From Iodidimonas nitroreducens (lineage in GTDB: Bacteria; Pseudomonadota; Alphaproteobacteria; Sphingomonadales; Rhodothalassiaceae): a DNA stretch of 64,000 bases. Under the pieces are notes generated by a model that had not been told where the DNA came from, did no database searches, and saw only the letters and a list, made by a program, of their open reading frames with translations. The stretch lies in assembly GCF_008579165.1 (NCBI RefSeq), contig NZ_BKCN01000002.1; one strand, 5' to 3'. A program made the position numbers and the translations under genes. Below, one piece after another: positions 1 through 8,205 of the stretch (positions within the stretch are counted from its first letter, which is position 1; every line of letters begins with the position of its first letter).

Positions 1-164
1 CAAAAATTCGGTTATTGAAGATAAAAAGGATGCGTCTTGATCAGGCAAACCGTTTAATCTGGTGATCATCTTTGATCTGTGCTAGCGCCTGCGGGTAATC
101 GCATGGGTCCAAGGGTTCGCATGGAACGGGATCCGCTCGAAAAGACCAAGGAGTAACGACAGCC

Positions 165-896
165 GTGGCTGAAGAATCCGATATCATTTTTCGCGAAGTC
201 GATGAAGATGTGCGCCGTGCCCAAATGCTGGCCTTGTGGCGCAAGCATGGGCTGAGCTTTGTCCTTGCCGTGGTTTTCATCATTGCCATTGTGGTGGGCT
301 GGCAGCTTTGGACCAATATGCGCGAATCTGCCTTGCGCGATGCCTCTGATCTTTTTGCCACCAGCATTGAAAAAGCCGCCCAGCAGGCCCCGGAACAGGC
401 CGTAGCCTCTTTTGCTGAACTGACAAAGGATCTTGATGGCGGCTATGAACTGATGGCGGGATTGCAGCATGGCAGCGCTTTGCTGGCGGCAAATAATCCT
501 GCTGAGGCCGCTCTTGCTTATGATCAGGTGGCGCAAAAAGCATCGGATCGGCATGTGCAGGCGTTTGCTGCCTATCTGGCGGCTTCGGCCAAGCTTAAAG
601 CCGGCCAATTGGATGAGGCGGAAGCGCAATTGCAGGCTTTGGCGATGCCTGATCAGCCTCTTTATTATAGTGCTTCTGAATTATTGGCGATCATTCAAAT
701 CAATCTCAATGATCTGGATGCCGCCCGCAGCACTCTGGCCAGCCTGACCGAAGATCCGGCCACGCCCCCCGCCATGGCGGCCCGGGCCAGTGAGCTATCG
801 GCTCTTTTCGACATGGGTGCGGATGAGACTCCCGCTGATCAGCAGGTTCCCGCTGACCGGGGAACCGAGATCGATACAGGGAGCCCGGTTCAGTGA
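165..896 (+). CDS. yfgM: YfgM-like membrane-anchored TPR protein
   Basis: A 243-residue protein with a cytoplasmic N-terminus, one membrane segment at about residues 29-50 and a periplasmic alpha-helical, TPR-like region to about residue 215. The tail is acidic and disordered. This is the layout of the YfgM/ancillary SecYEG translocon subunit family, which in enterobacteria contacts the Sec translocon and periplasmic chaperones. I chose the GTG at 165 because it follows an AAGGAG motif at 147-152 and opens straight into the conserved acidic start (MAEESDIIFREV). It overlaps the next gene, bamB, by four bases (GTGA), so the two are translationally coupled. The yfgM-bamB-der order is widely conserved in proteobacteria, which supports the call more than sequence similarity does. 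Confidence 0.85.
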   Translation: MAEESDIIFREVDEDVRRAQMLALWRKHGLSFVLAVVFIIAIVVGWQLWTNMRESALRDASDLFATSIEKAAQQAPEQAVASFAELTKDLDGGYELMAGLQHGSALLAANNPAEAALAYDQVAQKASDRHVQAFAAYLAASAKLKAGQLDEAEAQLQALAMPDQPLYYSASELLAIIQINLNDLDAARSTLASLTEDPATPPAMAARASELSALFDMGADETPADQQVPADRGTEIDTGSPVQ

Positions 897-2227
897 CATT
901 CAAACCCTATTGGCTGCTTTTGCCGATCCTGCTCGCGGGTTGCGCCGGTGGCGAAGATATCAGCGAGCCGGATGCCGGTGGTGGCTATGATGCAGAGAGC
1001 GATGAACGCATCCCGGTTTTGACCTTCGATCAAGAGCTGGAAGCCGATCCGGCGATTGCCGATGTGCGGGTGATCCTGCCCCAGCCCTATCGCAATCGCG
1101 ATTGGCCGCAATCGGGGGGCACACCGCAAAATGTGGTGCAGCATCTGGCTTTGAATGGCAGCCTGAAGCGGGTGTGGCGAACCGATATTGGTGAAGGTTC
1201 AGATATTCTGACCCGCTTGATTGCATCGCCCGTGGTTTATGATGGTGTGGTTTATACCGTCGATACCCGTGGGCTGGTAACGGCGATCAATGCCAGCAAT
1301 GGCCGCAAGATCTGGACAAACCAGCTCAGGATGAAGGGCGAAAAACGGGCACTGGCCTTTGGTGGCGGGGTTGGCTATGCGGATGGCAGGCTTTTCGTTT
1401 CAACGGGCTATGGCTTTCTCGCCGCATTGGACGCGAAAAGCGGTGATGAACTCTGGCGTCATGATGCAATGATTCCTCTGCGCGGGGCTCCCAGTATCGA
1501 GGATGGCCGGGTTTTCGTGCAAACTCAGGATAATCAGATTCTGGCCATTGATGCGCAAAAGGGCACTTTAATCTGGACTCAGGCCAGCCTGCCCGAAGAT
1601 GCCGGACTATTGGGCGCGGCTTCACCGGCCATTGCTGGCGATACTGTGGTGGCCGCCATGTCATCGGGCGAATTGATGGCCATGCGCGTGGAAAATGGGC
1701 GGTTGGCCTGGCAGGATACCCTGTCGCGCACCCGACGCCTGACCCCCTTGGCATCCCTGGCGGATATCGATGGCAATCCGGTTATCTCGCGCGGGCGGGT
1801 TTATGCCGTTGGCCATGCTGGCAGCATGGCGGCGATCGATATGCGCAGCGGTGAACGGGTGTGGGAACGCAGCATTGCTTCGGTTCACACGCCGTGGATT
1901 GCTGGCGAATATCTGTTTGTTTTGAGCGCCGATGCCGAGCTTGCGGCCTTGTCACTGGCCGATGGGCGCGTGCGCTGGGTAACCCGCCTGCAGCGGTTTA
2001 AAAATCCTGAAGATCGCGATACACCCCTTTCATGGACCGGGCCTGTTTTGGCGGGGGATCGGTTGATCATAGCCTCGTCTCATGGCTATATTTTATCGGT
2101 ATCGCCATACACAGGCGAATTTTTGGGGGCGGAAACGCTGCCTGATGGGGTGATTGCGCCCCCCATCATTGCCGATGGAACCCTTTATTTTCTGACCGAG
2201 GGTGCAGACCTCGTCGCATATCGCTGA
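893..2227 (+). CDS. bamB: Outer-membrane assembly lipoprotein BamB
   Basis: A 444-residue lipoprotein. Residues 1-17 form a lipoprotein signal ending in the lipobox LAGC, so Cys17 would be lipidated. From about residue 75 there is a run of PQQ-like beta-propeller blades with the repeated pattern of an Ala-rich strand, a D-x-x-x-G-x-x-x-W turn and a return strand (for example around GRKIWTN, GDELWRH, GTLIWTQ, GRLAWQD, GERVWER and GRVRWVT). BamB is the propeller subunit of the Bam complex that inserts beta-barrel proteins into the outer membrane. GTG start inside the yfgM stop codon; der starts 13 bases after its stop. About 45 residues between the lipobox and the first blade are acidic and probably flexible. 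Confidence 0.93.
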   Translation: MTFKPYWLLLPILLAGCAGGEDISEPDAGGGYDAESDERIPVLTFDQELEADPAIADVRVILPQPYRNRDWPQSGGTPQNVVQHLALNGSLKRVWRTDIGEGSDILTRLIASPVVYDGVVYTVDTRGLVTAINASNGRKIWTNQLRMKGEKRALAFGGGVGYADGRLFVSTGYGFLAALDAKSGDELWRHDAMIPLRGAPSIEDGRVFVQTQDNQILAIDAQKGTLIWTQASLPEDAGLLGAASPAIAGDTVVAAMSSGELMAMRVENGRLAWQDTLSRTRRLTPLASLADIDGNPVISRGRVYAVGHAGSMAAIDMRSGERVWERSIASVHTPWIAGEYLFVLSADAELAALSLADGRVRWVTRLQRFKNPEDRDTPLSWTGPVLAGDRLIIASSHGYILSVSPYTGEFLGAETLPDGVIAPPIIADGTLYFLTEGADLVAYR

Positions 2228-2240
2228 TAGGAAGCACGAC

Positions 2241-3746
2241 GTGTCAAAACAGCCTCTGACGATCGCCATCATTGGCAGGCCCAATGTTGGGAAATCCACC
2301 TTGTTCAATCGCCTGGTGGGCAAAAGGCTTGCTTTGGTCGATGATACACCCGGGGTGACCCGGGATCGGCGCATGGGCGTGGGCAAGCTGGCCGATCTGC
2401 GCTTTGATATCATTGATACCGCAGGCCTTGAAGAAGGCGATAGCACCAGCCTTGCAGGCCGCATGCGTTTGCAAACCGAGGCGGCTTTGGGCGGTGCTCA
2501 TATGGTTTTGTTCATGATCGATGCCCGCGCCGGGATCACGCCTTTGGATCGGCATTTTGCAAGCTGGCTCAGGGTTCAGAAAATTCCGGTGATTTTGGTC
2601 GCCAATAAAGCCGAAGGCACGCGTGGCACGGAAGGGGCTTATGAAGCCTATGCCCTTGGTTTGGGCGATCCGGTGGCCCTGTCGGCTGAACATGCCGAAG
2701 GTTTGGGCGATCTTTATTCCGCCATCGATGAAACGGCGCGCCTGATCGGTGTCGATCCCCGGGCGGTGGAGCAACACACCGCGTCTGACACCGATGATGC
2801 TGCCGAAGATCTGGTGGAAGGCGATCTGGATTTTGAATTTGAAGATGATGAAGCCGATGATGATGTCATCGCTTTTACCGAAGAACGCCCTTTGCGCTTG
2901 GCGGTGATTGGCCGTCCCAATGCCGGAAAATCCACCCTGATCAATTATCTGGTGGGCGAGGAACGCCTGATTACCGGCCCTGAAGCCGGGCTGACCCGGG
3001 ATTCGATCTCGGTGGATTGGGATTATGGCGATATTCCCGTGCGCCTGTTTGATACGGCGGGGTTGCGGCGGCGGTCGCGGGTGATTGAAAAGCTCGAAAA
3101 ACTGTCGGTTGCCGATACCTTGCGGGCGGTGCGCTTTGCAGAAATCGTGGTTTTGATGATCGATGCCGAACGCGGCGTGGATAAACAGGATATCAAGATC
3201 GCCTCTTTGGTGGTGGAAGAAGGCCGGGCTTTGGTGATTGCCCTTAATAAATGGGATCAGGTGGAAGACCGCCTAGCCGCTCAAAGGGGCGTAAATGATA
3301 TTTTGACGCGGTCCCTGCCGCAATTGAAGGGGGTGACCACGGTACCCGTTTCAGCGCTCACCGGCCAGGGGATTGAGCGGCTGATGCCTGCGGTGATCGA
3401 TGCCTATGAATTGTGGAACTCCCGCATTCGGACTTCGGAATTCAATCGCTGGCTGGCCGCCGTCACAGAATCCCACCCACCGCCTGCGGTTCAGGGGCGG
3501 GCTACCCGGATGCGCTATGGAGCGCAGATCAAGGCGCGGCCCCCCACCTTTACTATTTTCACCAATCATCCCGCAGGGGTACCTGATAGCTATATGCGTT
3601 ATCTGGAAAATGAGATGCGGCGCGATTTCGGGCTGGCGGGGGTGCCTTTGCGGCTGTATTTGCGGGCGTCGAAAAATCCTTATGTGGATGGCCGCCGCAC
3701 ACAGAAGCAAAGATTGACAGAAAAAAACAATCGTCGCGGGAAGTAA
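2241..3746 (+). CDS. der: Ribosome biogenesis GTPase Der (EngA)
   Basis: A tandem-GTPase protein of 501 residues when started at the GTG at 2241, which follows an AGGAA motif. An ATG lies further upstream at about 2202, but it is inside bamB and would add residues with no counterpart in the family. First P-loop GRPNVGKST at residues 12-20, second P-loop GRPNAGKST at about 224-232, each with its own DxxG (DTAGL) and NKxD-type motif (NKAE, NKWD). An acidic linker (about residues 190-210) joins the domains, and a C-terminal KH-like domain follows. Der is needed for 50S subunit assembly. Both nucleotide sites look intact. Third gene of the yfgM-bamB-der operon. Confidence 0.96.
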   Translation: MSKQPLTIAIIGRPNVGKSTLFNRLVGKRLALVDDTPGVTRDRRMGVGKLADLRFDIIDTAGLEEGDSTSLAGRMRLQTEAALGGAHMVLFMIDARAGITPLDRHFASWLRVQKIPVILVANKAEGTRGTEGAYEAYALGLGDPVALSAEHAEGLGDLYSAIDETARLIGVDPRAVEQHTASDTDDAAEDLVEGDLDFEFEDDEADDDVIAFTEERPLRLAVIGRPNAGKSTLINYLVGEERLITGPEAGLTRDSISVDWDYGDIPVRLFDTAGLRRRSRVIEKLEKLSVADTLRAVRFAEIVVLMIDAERGVDKQDIKIASLVVEEGRALVIALNKWDQVEDRLAAQRGVNDILTRSLPQLKGVTTVPVSALTGQGIERLMPAVIDAYELWNSRIRTSEFNRWLAAVTESHPPPAVQGRATRMRYGAQIKARPPTFTIFTNHPAGVPDSYMRYLENEMRRDFGLAGVPLRLYLRASKNPYVDGRRTQKQRLTEKNNRRGK

Positions 3747-3786
3747 TCACGTGGGCGCGGCCTTTCTGCTCTTTTGAGTGTCCGCG

Positions 3787-4623
3787 CTATTGGCCGCTGA
3801 ACCGGGCCGGTCTTTTTTCAATAAAGGCCCGCACCCCTTCGATAAAATCTGCTGTTTGGCCCAGTTTTTTCTGGGTTTCGGCCTCAAGTTCCAGCTGTGT
3901 TGGCAGGTCATGATCAGCCGATGCCCGCAAAAGCGCGCGGATCGCGGCATAGGATTGGCTCGGCCCCTGCGCCAATCTGTGGCCAAGCTTTTCAGCTTCA
4001 TCCAAAAGTTTTTCATCATCATGAACGGCCATCACAAGGCCCCATGACAAAGCATCTTCGGCGGATAGCTTTTCCCCCAGCATCATCAGGCGGGCGGCGC
4101 GGGCCGGGCCAATCAGTCGTGGCAAGGCCCAGCTTGAACCGGCATCGGGGGCAAGGCCGATCTGCACAAAAGCCTGCATGAAACTGGCGGAACGGGCCGC
4201 CAGGATGAAATCGGCGGTGAGGGCAAGGCTCATGCCCGCCCCGGCAGCCGGGCCATTAACAGCGGCAATGATCGGGATCGGCAAATCATGCAAGGCCATG
4301 ATCAGCGGATGATAAAGGCTGCGCAAGGAGCGGGAAAGATCGGGGGGCGCGGCCTCGCTGACGGTCTCTTCTTCTGAATTGGCCAGCAAATCGGCACCTG
4401 CGGAAAATCCGCGCCCGGCACCGGTGATGATCAGGCATCGCGCCCGGCTATCCCCGGTTCCAAGGCTGGTGACTGCCTGATGAAGTTCGCGCAAAAGCAA
4501 AGGCGACAAGGCATTGAGGCGATCCGGTCGATTGAGCCGAATGCGGGCCAAGGGACCATCGATAGCCAATTCGATGGTTTGAAAATTCCGGGCCTTGAGA
4601 GCTTCGGGGCGATGATCGAGCAT
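3787..4623 (-). CDS. Enoyl-CoA hydratase/isomerase, PaaG-like
   Basis: A crotonase-fold protein of 278 residues when started at the ATG at 4623, which has an AGGA motif nine bases upstream; in-frame ATGs further 5' lack a usable site. The first oxyanion-hole strand (GAGRGFSAGADL) and the second (AAVNGPAAGAGMSLAL) are both present. After the second strand the sequence reads LAPDAGSSWALPRL, with an Asp where crotonase has the second catalytic Glu. This is the pattern of PaaG-type ring-opening or shifting isomerases rather than of true hydratases. The substrate is unknown. There are no phenylacetate genes nearby, so a general acyl-CoA isomerase role is equally possible. It lies tail to tail with der and downstream of the rhlE gene on the same strand. 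Confidence 0.82.
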   Translation of the reverse strand: MLDHRPEALKARNFQTIELAIDGPLARIRLNRPDRLNALSPLLLRELHQAVTSLGTGDSRARCLIITGAGRGFSAGADLLANSEEETVSEAAPPDLSRSLRSLYHPLIMALHDLPIPIIAAVNGPAAGAGMSLALTADFILAARSASFMQAFVQIGLAPDAGSSWALPRLIGPARAARLMMLGEKLSAEDALSWGLVMAVHDDEKLLDEAEKLGHRLAQGPSQSYAAIRALLRASADHDLPTQLELEAETQKKLGQTADFIEGVRAFIEKRPARFSGQ

Positions 4624-4727
4624 GATGTGCATTCCTTTCCACGCCAAGATCATAGCCCGGATCAGGGGATGATCAGCACAGAAAAGCACCATAGCCTAAA
4701 AGCCCTGCCATAAAGCAGGGGAAGAGA

Positions 4728-4819
4728 CTCATCCGCGTTTGGGCTCGGGTCTCATCCGCGTTTAGGCACGGGTCTCATCCGCGTTTGGGCTCGGGTCTCA
4801 TCCGCGTTTAGGCACGGGC
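4728..4819. repeat. 23-bp tandem repeat x4 over the rhlE stop codon
   Basis: Four head-to-tail copies of a 23-bp unit begin at 4728, 4751, 4774 and 4797. Each starts ctcatccgcgttt and then alternates between gggctcgggt and aggcacgggt, so the array is also two copies of a 46-bp unit. The rightmost copy contains the last codons and the stop of the minus-strand helicase gene (PVPKRG, then TGA). The other three are therefore downstream duplicates of the gene's own 3' end. The unit length is not a multiple of three, so the copies add nothing in frame to this protein. It is not a CRISPR: there are no unique spacers. Confidence 0.9.
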
Positions 4820-6474
4820 CGTTGCAAAAATGCCGGAACATGCGCCCCAAGCCCAACGATCTGATGATCGGGTTCATCATCCTGAGCATGATGATGGGAC
4901 GACCGGCGATGATCATGATTTTTCGGCGATGATGAACGCCGACGGTCTTTATCCGATGAAGCCTGTCTCTCGCTTGCAGATGATTTTTCGCGGGTATCTG
5001 AACGCTCAGGCTGGCTTGATGCGTCTTTCGCCTGAGGCGCCTTATCCGCTTGCTGCTTTTCAGAAGGCTTTTTGTCGGATTGTGGTTTGGCAGATTGGCT
5101 GCGGCGCCGCCCGGATCGCTTGGGCTGGCTTTGGTCCGAGGTTTCAGGCTGATCGGCCCGGGCTTTTGGCGCATCCTTTTGGGTGTCATCTGCCTTTGCA
5201 GATGTGTCGCCTGAAGCATCGGCCGTTGGTTTTTCCGCAGTTGATTGATCGGAGGTGGCATCAGCGGGTTTTTTTGCCGTCTTGCTGCCCGATCTGCCAC
5301 GGGCCGAACCCTTGGGCTTTGCGCCCTCTGCTTCATCGCTCAGATCGCGGATTTTCACGCTTTCCAAAGCTTTGCGTTCAATCGGGCGACCAATGAGTTT
5401 TTCAATTTCCAAAACGGCCTTGGCATCGGCCGGCACCGCCAAAGTGACCGAAATACCGGCGCGGCCAGCGCGTCCGGTGCGGCCAATCCGATGCACATAA
5501 TCTTCCGAATTATTGGGCACATCATAGTTGAAAACATGGCTGACACTGGGAATATCAAGCCCCCGTGCCGCTACATCGCTGGCAATCAGAATACGCACAT
5601 CGCCGGATTTGAAGCGGGCCAGCGTGTCCATCCGATCAGGCTGGGCCATATCGCCATGCAATTGGCCCACATCAATGCCAGCGCGTTTAAGGCTGGTATA
5701 AACGGATTTAACATCCACCTTGCGATTACAAAAAACGATGGCACTGTCGATCTCTTCGGTGGCCACAAGCTCTCGCAGGGCTTTCGATTTCTCACGCGCG
5801 CCGATAATGGCGATGCTTTGGCTGACCGTTGCAGCCGTGGATGCCGGAGGCGCCACTTCGATCAATTTGGGATCATTCAAAAACTGATCGGTCAGGCGCT
5901 TGATTTCTTTTGATAAAGTGGCCGAGAAAAACAGGGTTTGATGGGCCTGCGGCATTTTCTGGCAGATCGTTTCCACATCGGGGATGAACCCCATATCCAG
6001 CATCCGATCACATTCATCAACGACCAGAATCTGCACCCCATTCAGCATCAGCTTGCCGCGCCCGAAATGATCGAGCAGCCGCCCCGGGGTGGCAATCAAA
6101 ACATCCACGCCGCGTTCAAGCTTGGCTTCCTGATCGGCGAAAGAAACACCGCCAATCAGCAGGGCCATCGAAAGCTTGGAATTTTTTCCATATTTCTCGA
6201 AGCTTTCGGAAACCTGATGTGCCAGTTCGCGGGTTGGCTCCAAAATCAGGGTGCGCGGCATCCGAGCCTTCGCCCGGCCCTGAGACAGGATATCCAGCAT
6301 TGGGAGGGTAAAACCGGCGGTTTTCCCTGTTCCTGTTTGGGCGATGCCGATCACGTCCCTTCCTTGCAAAATCGCAGGAATGGCCTGACGTTGAATGGGG
6401 GTTGGCGTATCGTAACCCGCGTCCCGAACCGCACTCAACAGTTCATCGCTTAGTCCGAGATATTCAAAACTCAT
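4798..6474 (-). CDS. rhlE: DEAD-box RNA helicase, RhlE type (DECD variant)
   Basis: A 558-residue helicase starting at the ATG at 6474 (MSFEYLGLSD). The Q motif (PTPIQRQAIP), Walker A (AQTGTGKT), PTRELA, SAT and HRIGRTGRAG are all present, giving a complete two-RecA-domain core over roughly residues 1-380. Motif II reads DECD instead of the usual bacterial DEAD. The remaining 170 or so residues are a low-complexity tail rich in Lys, Ser, Gln, Asp and Ala, ending in a basic PVPKRG. Such tails bind RNA and vary freely in length. RhlE-type helicases act in RNA turnover and ribosome assembly, often at low temperature. The stop codon lies inside a 23-bp tandem array. Confidence 0.93.
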   Translation of the reverse strand: MSFEYLGLSDELLSAVRDAGYDTPTPIQRQAIPAILQGRDVIGIAQTGTGKTAGFTLPMLDILSQGRAKARMPRTLILEPTRELAHQVSESFEKYGKNSKLSMALLIGGVSFADQEAKLERGVDVLIATPGRLLDHFGRGKLMLNGVQILVVDECDRMLDMGFIPDVETICQKMPQAHQTLFFSATLSKEIKRLTDQFLNDPKLIEVAPPASTAATVSQSIAIIGAREKSKALRELVATEEIDSAIVFCNRKVDVKSVYTSLKRAGIDVGQLHGDMAQPDRMDTLARFKSGDVRILIASDVAARGLDIPSVSHVFNYDVPNNSEDYVHRIGRTGRAGRAGISVTLAVPADAKAVLEIEKLIGRPIERKALESVKIRDLSDEAEGAKPKGSARGRSGSKTAKKPADATSDQSTAEKPTADASGDTSAKADDTQKDAPKARADQPETSDQSQPKRSGRRRSQSAKPQSDKKPSEKQQADKAPQAKDASSQPERSDTREKSSASERQASSDKDRRRSSSPKNHDHRRSSHHHAQDDEPDHQIVGLGAHVPAFLQRPVPKRG

Positions 6475-6896
6475 GGGCGAATGATATTGCCTTGGCTTGG
6501 GGAAAAGAAGGATGAACCCAGATCGTTCATCTGATCCTGTTCCGGATGAGCGAAATTTTCGCGCCACAATAGGGAAAAACTGCGCAAAGTCAATAAAAGG
6601 CAAAGCCGATCTCAAACTTTGCCGTTCTTATGCCTATTATGAGCCGTCGTGCCCCATTGTACCACAAAAAAGATCAAACGAAATTCATGGTCTGTCTCTT
6701 TTTTCGACAGCGGAAATGGATGGCCAAAAAGATCATTTTAGGGCAATATTTCTTGCGCTCGATTTTACCGCAACTTAACCTTTCGCCATCTAGTCTGCGG
6801 CAACAGCCTTGTGTTTCAGTATCGCACAGGATGCGTCTGTGCCTTTGGTTGTCGCTGTTGGTTTTCGCCGTTGGTTATCAGTGAGGATTTGACCCT
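6475..6896. other. Divergent intergenic region, rhlE / DUF2336 gene
   Basis: About 420 bases separate two divergent genes and presumably hold both promoters. Open frames on either strand show no codon pattern or family resemblance that I recognise. I see no tRNA fold and no convincing operator or riboswitch. Confidence 0.5.
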
Positions 6897-8006
6897 TTGA
6901 GCACGCCCCCCAGTTTATCCAGATCCGATGTAGCCAAATTATTGGCGGAGCCATCGGCTGAGAATCGTGCCGAAGCGGCGAGAAAAGTTGGCGCTTATTT
7001 CTCCTCCGATAGCCTGAAGGGACCTGAGCGCGAACTGGCTGAGGATATTTTTCGTGCTTTCGTGCTTGATGCCGAAGTGCGGGTGAGAAAAGCCCTTGCC
7101 GAAACTTTGAAGGATAATCCCGATCTGCCCGCAGATGTGGCCCGAAGCCTTGCCTCTGATGTCAATGAAGTGGCTTTACCGATCATTGAATATTCGGCGG
7201 TTCTAAAGGATGAGGATCTTCTAAAAATCATCGGCTCGGCAGATTCCGATCGTCAGATCGCTGTTGCAAAACGGGCTGAAGTTTCGTCCGATATTGCGGA
7301 TGCGCTGGCGGATTCCGGTAATGAAGATGTGGTCTCCACGCTTGTGGGCAATGAAGGGGCGCAGATCAAGGACACGACTTTTGAACGTGTTTTAAAAACC
7401 TATGCGGGCAGCGATGCCGTAAAAACGCCCCTTGCGCATCGCCAGAAGCTGCCTTTGGCCGTTGCCGAACGGCTGGTATCGCTGGTCACCGAAAATCTGC
7501 GCGATCATCTGGTCACCCATCATGAATTATCACCGTCCGTTGCCACGGATCTTTTGCTGGAAAGCCGGGAGCGGGCCACGGTCAGCCTGCTATCGCCCGG
7601 TAAGGCGGCTTTGGATGTGCTGGTTCTGGTGGATCAGCTTTATGTGCATGGACGGCTAACCCCCACCTTGATCATTCGCGCTTTGTGCATGGGCGATACC
7701 ACCTTTTTTGAAGCGGCTCTGGCCAAAAGGGCGGGGATTTCCGCTGCCAATGCCTGGAAATTGGTGCATGACAAGGGCGATCTGGGCCTGCCCCGGCTTT
7801 TTGAAAAAGCAGGGATGCCCAAAGCCCTGCAGCATGTGGGGCGGATCGGTGTATCGATTGCCGATGAAATGAGCCTCACGAGTGGAGATGATCGTAATTT
7901 GTTTCGCAAGATCATGATCGAACGGGTTCTGACCCAGATCGATCAGGATCTGGATACTGAAAATCTGGATTATCTGATCGGCAAGCTGGGCCGAAAATCC
8001 AACTGA
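6897..8006 (+). CDS. DUF2336 domain protein
   Basis: A soluble protein of 369 residues, mostly alpha-helical, with a repeated helix-turn-helix-hairpin pattern (Ala/Leu/Asp-rich helices about 30 residues apart) across residues 15-220, like HEAT repeats. The family is DUF2336, common in Alphaproteobacteria and of unknown function. Some members sit beside regulatory genes, but no mechanism is established that I can cite. The TTG at 6897 is the start that fits the GAGGA motif near 6882. There is no signal peptide or membrane segment. It runs toward gyrA with a gap of about 200 bases, so it may be a separate transcription unit. Confidence 0.8.
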   Translation: MSTPPSLSRSDVAKLLAEPSAENRAEAARKVGAYFSSDSLKGPERELAEDIFRAFVLDAEVRVRKALAETLKDNPDLPADVARSLASDVNEVALPIIEYSAVLKDEDLLKIIGSADSDRQIAVAKRAEVSSDIADALADSGNEDVVSTLVGNEGAQIKDTTFERVLKTYAGSDAVKTPLAHRQKLPLAVAERLVSLVTENLRDHLVTHHELSPSVATDLLLESRERATVSLLSPGKAALDVLVLVDQLYVHGRLTPTLIIRALCMGDTTFFEAALAKRAGISAANAWKLVHDKGDLGLPRLFEKAGMPKALQHVGRIGVSIADEMSLTSGDDRNLFRKIMIERVLTQIDQDLDTENLDYLIGKLGRKSN

Positions 8007-8205
8007 TCTTCGATCAAGCTCTCCAACAATTCTGCGGCACTCATCCGGCGCTTGCGCGTGCGCAGGGCAATTGCTAACAATAGCCTTATCGTGACGCACG
8101 AGGCTTCATGGCCTGCTATCCAACGATGTCTCTATGAGCCGTGCCTTTAGCTGCTCTTGTCTCACGCACGAAATCAACTGATCGCTTTAGAAGGGTGCAT
8201 CGTCT

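Noticed and set aside
103..156. Tiny open frame ahead of yfgM (MGPRVRMERDPLEKTKE)
   Set aside because: It ends on the ribosome site of yfgM and has no own ribosome site; at most a leader, no evidence for it.
4728..4819. Possible CRISPR array
   Set aside because: Units of 23 bp are directly adjacent with no variable spacers, and the same holds for the 17-bp array at 49081.
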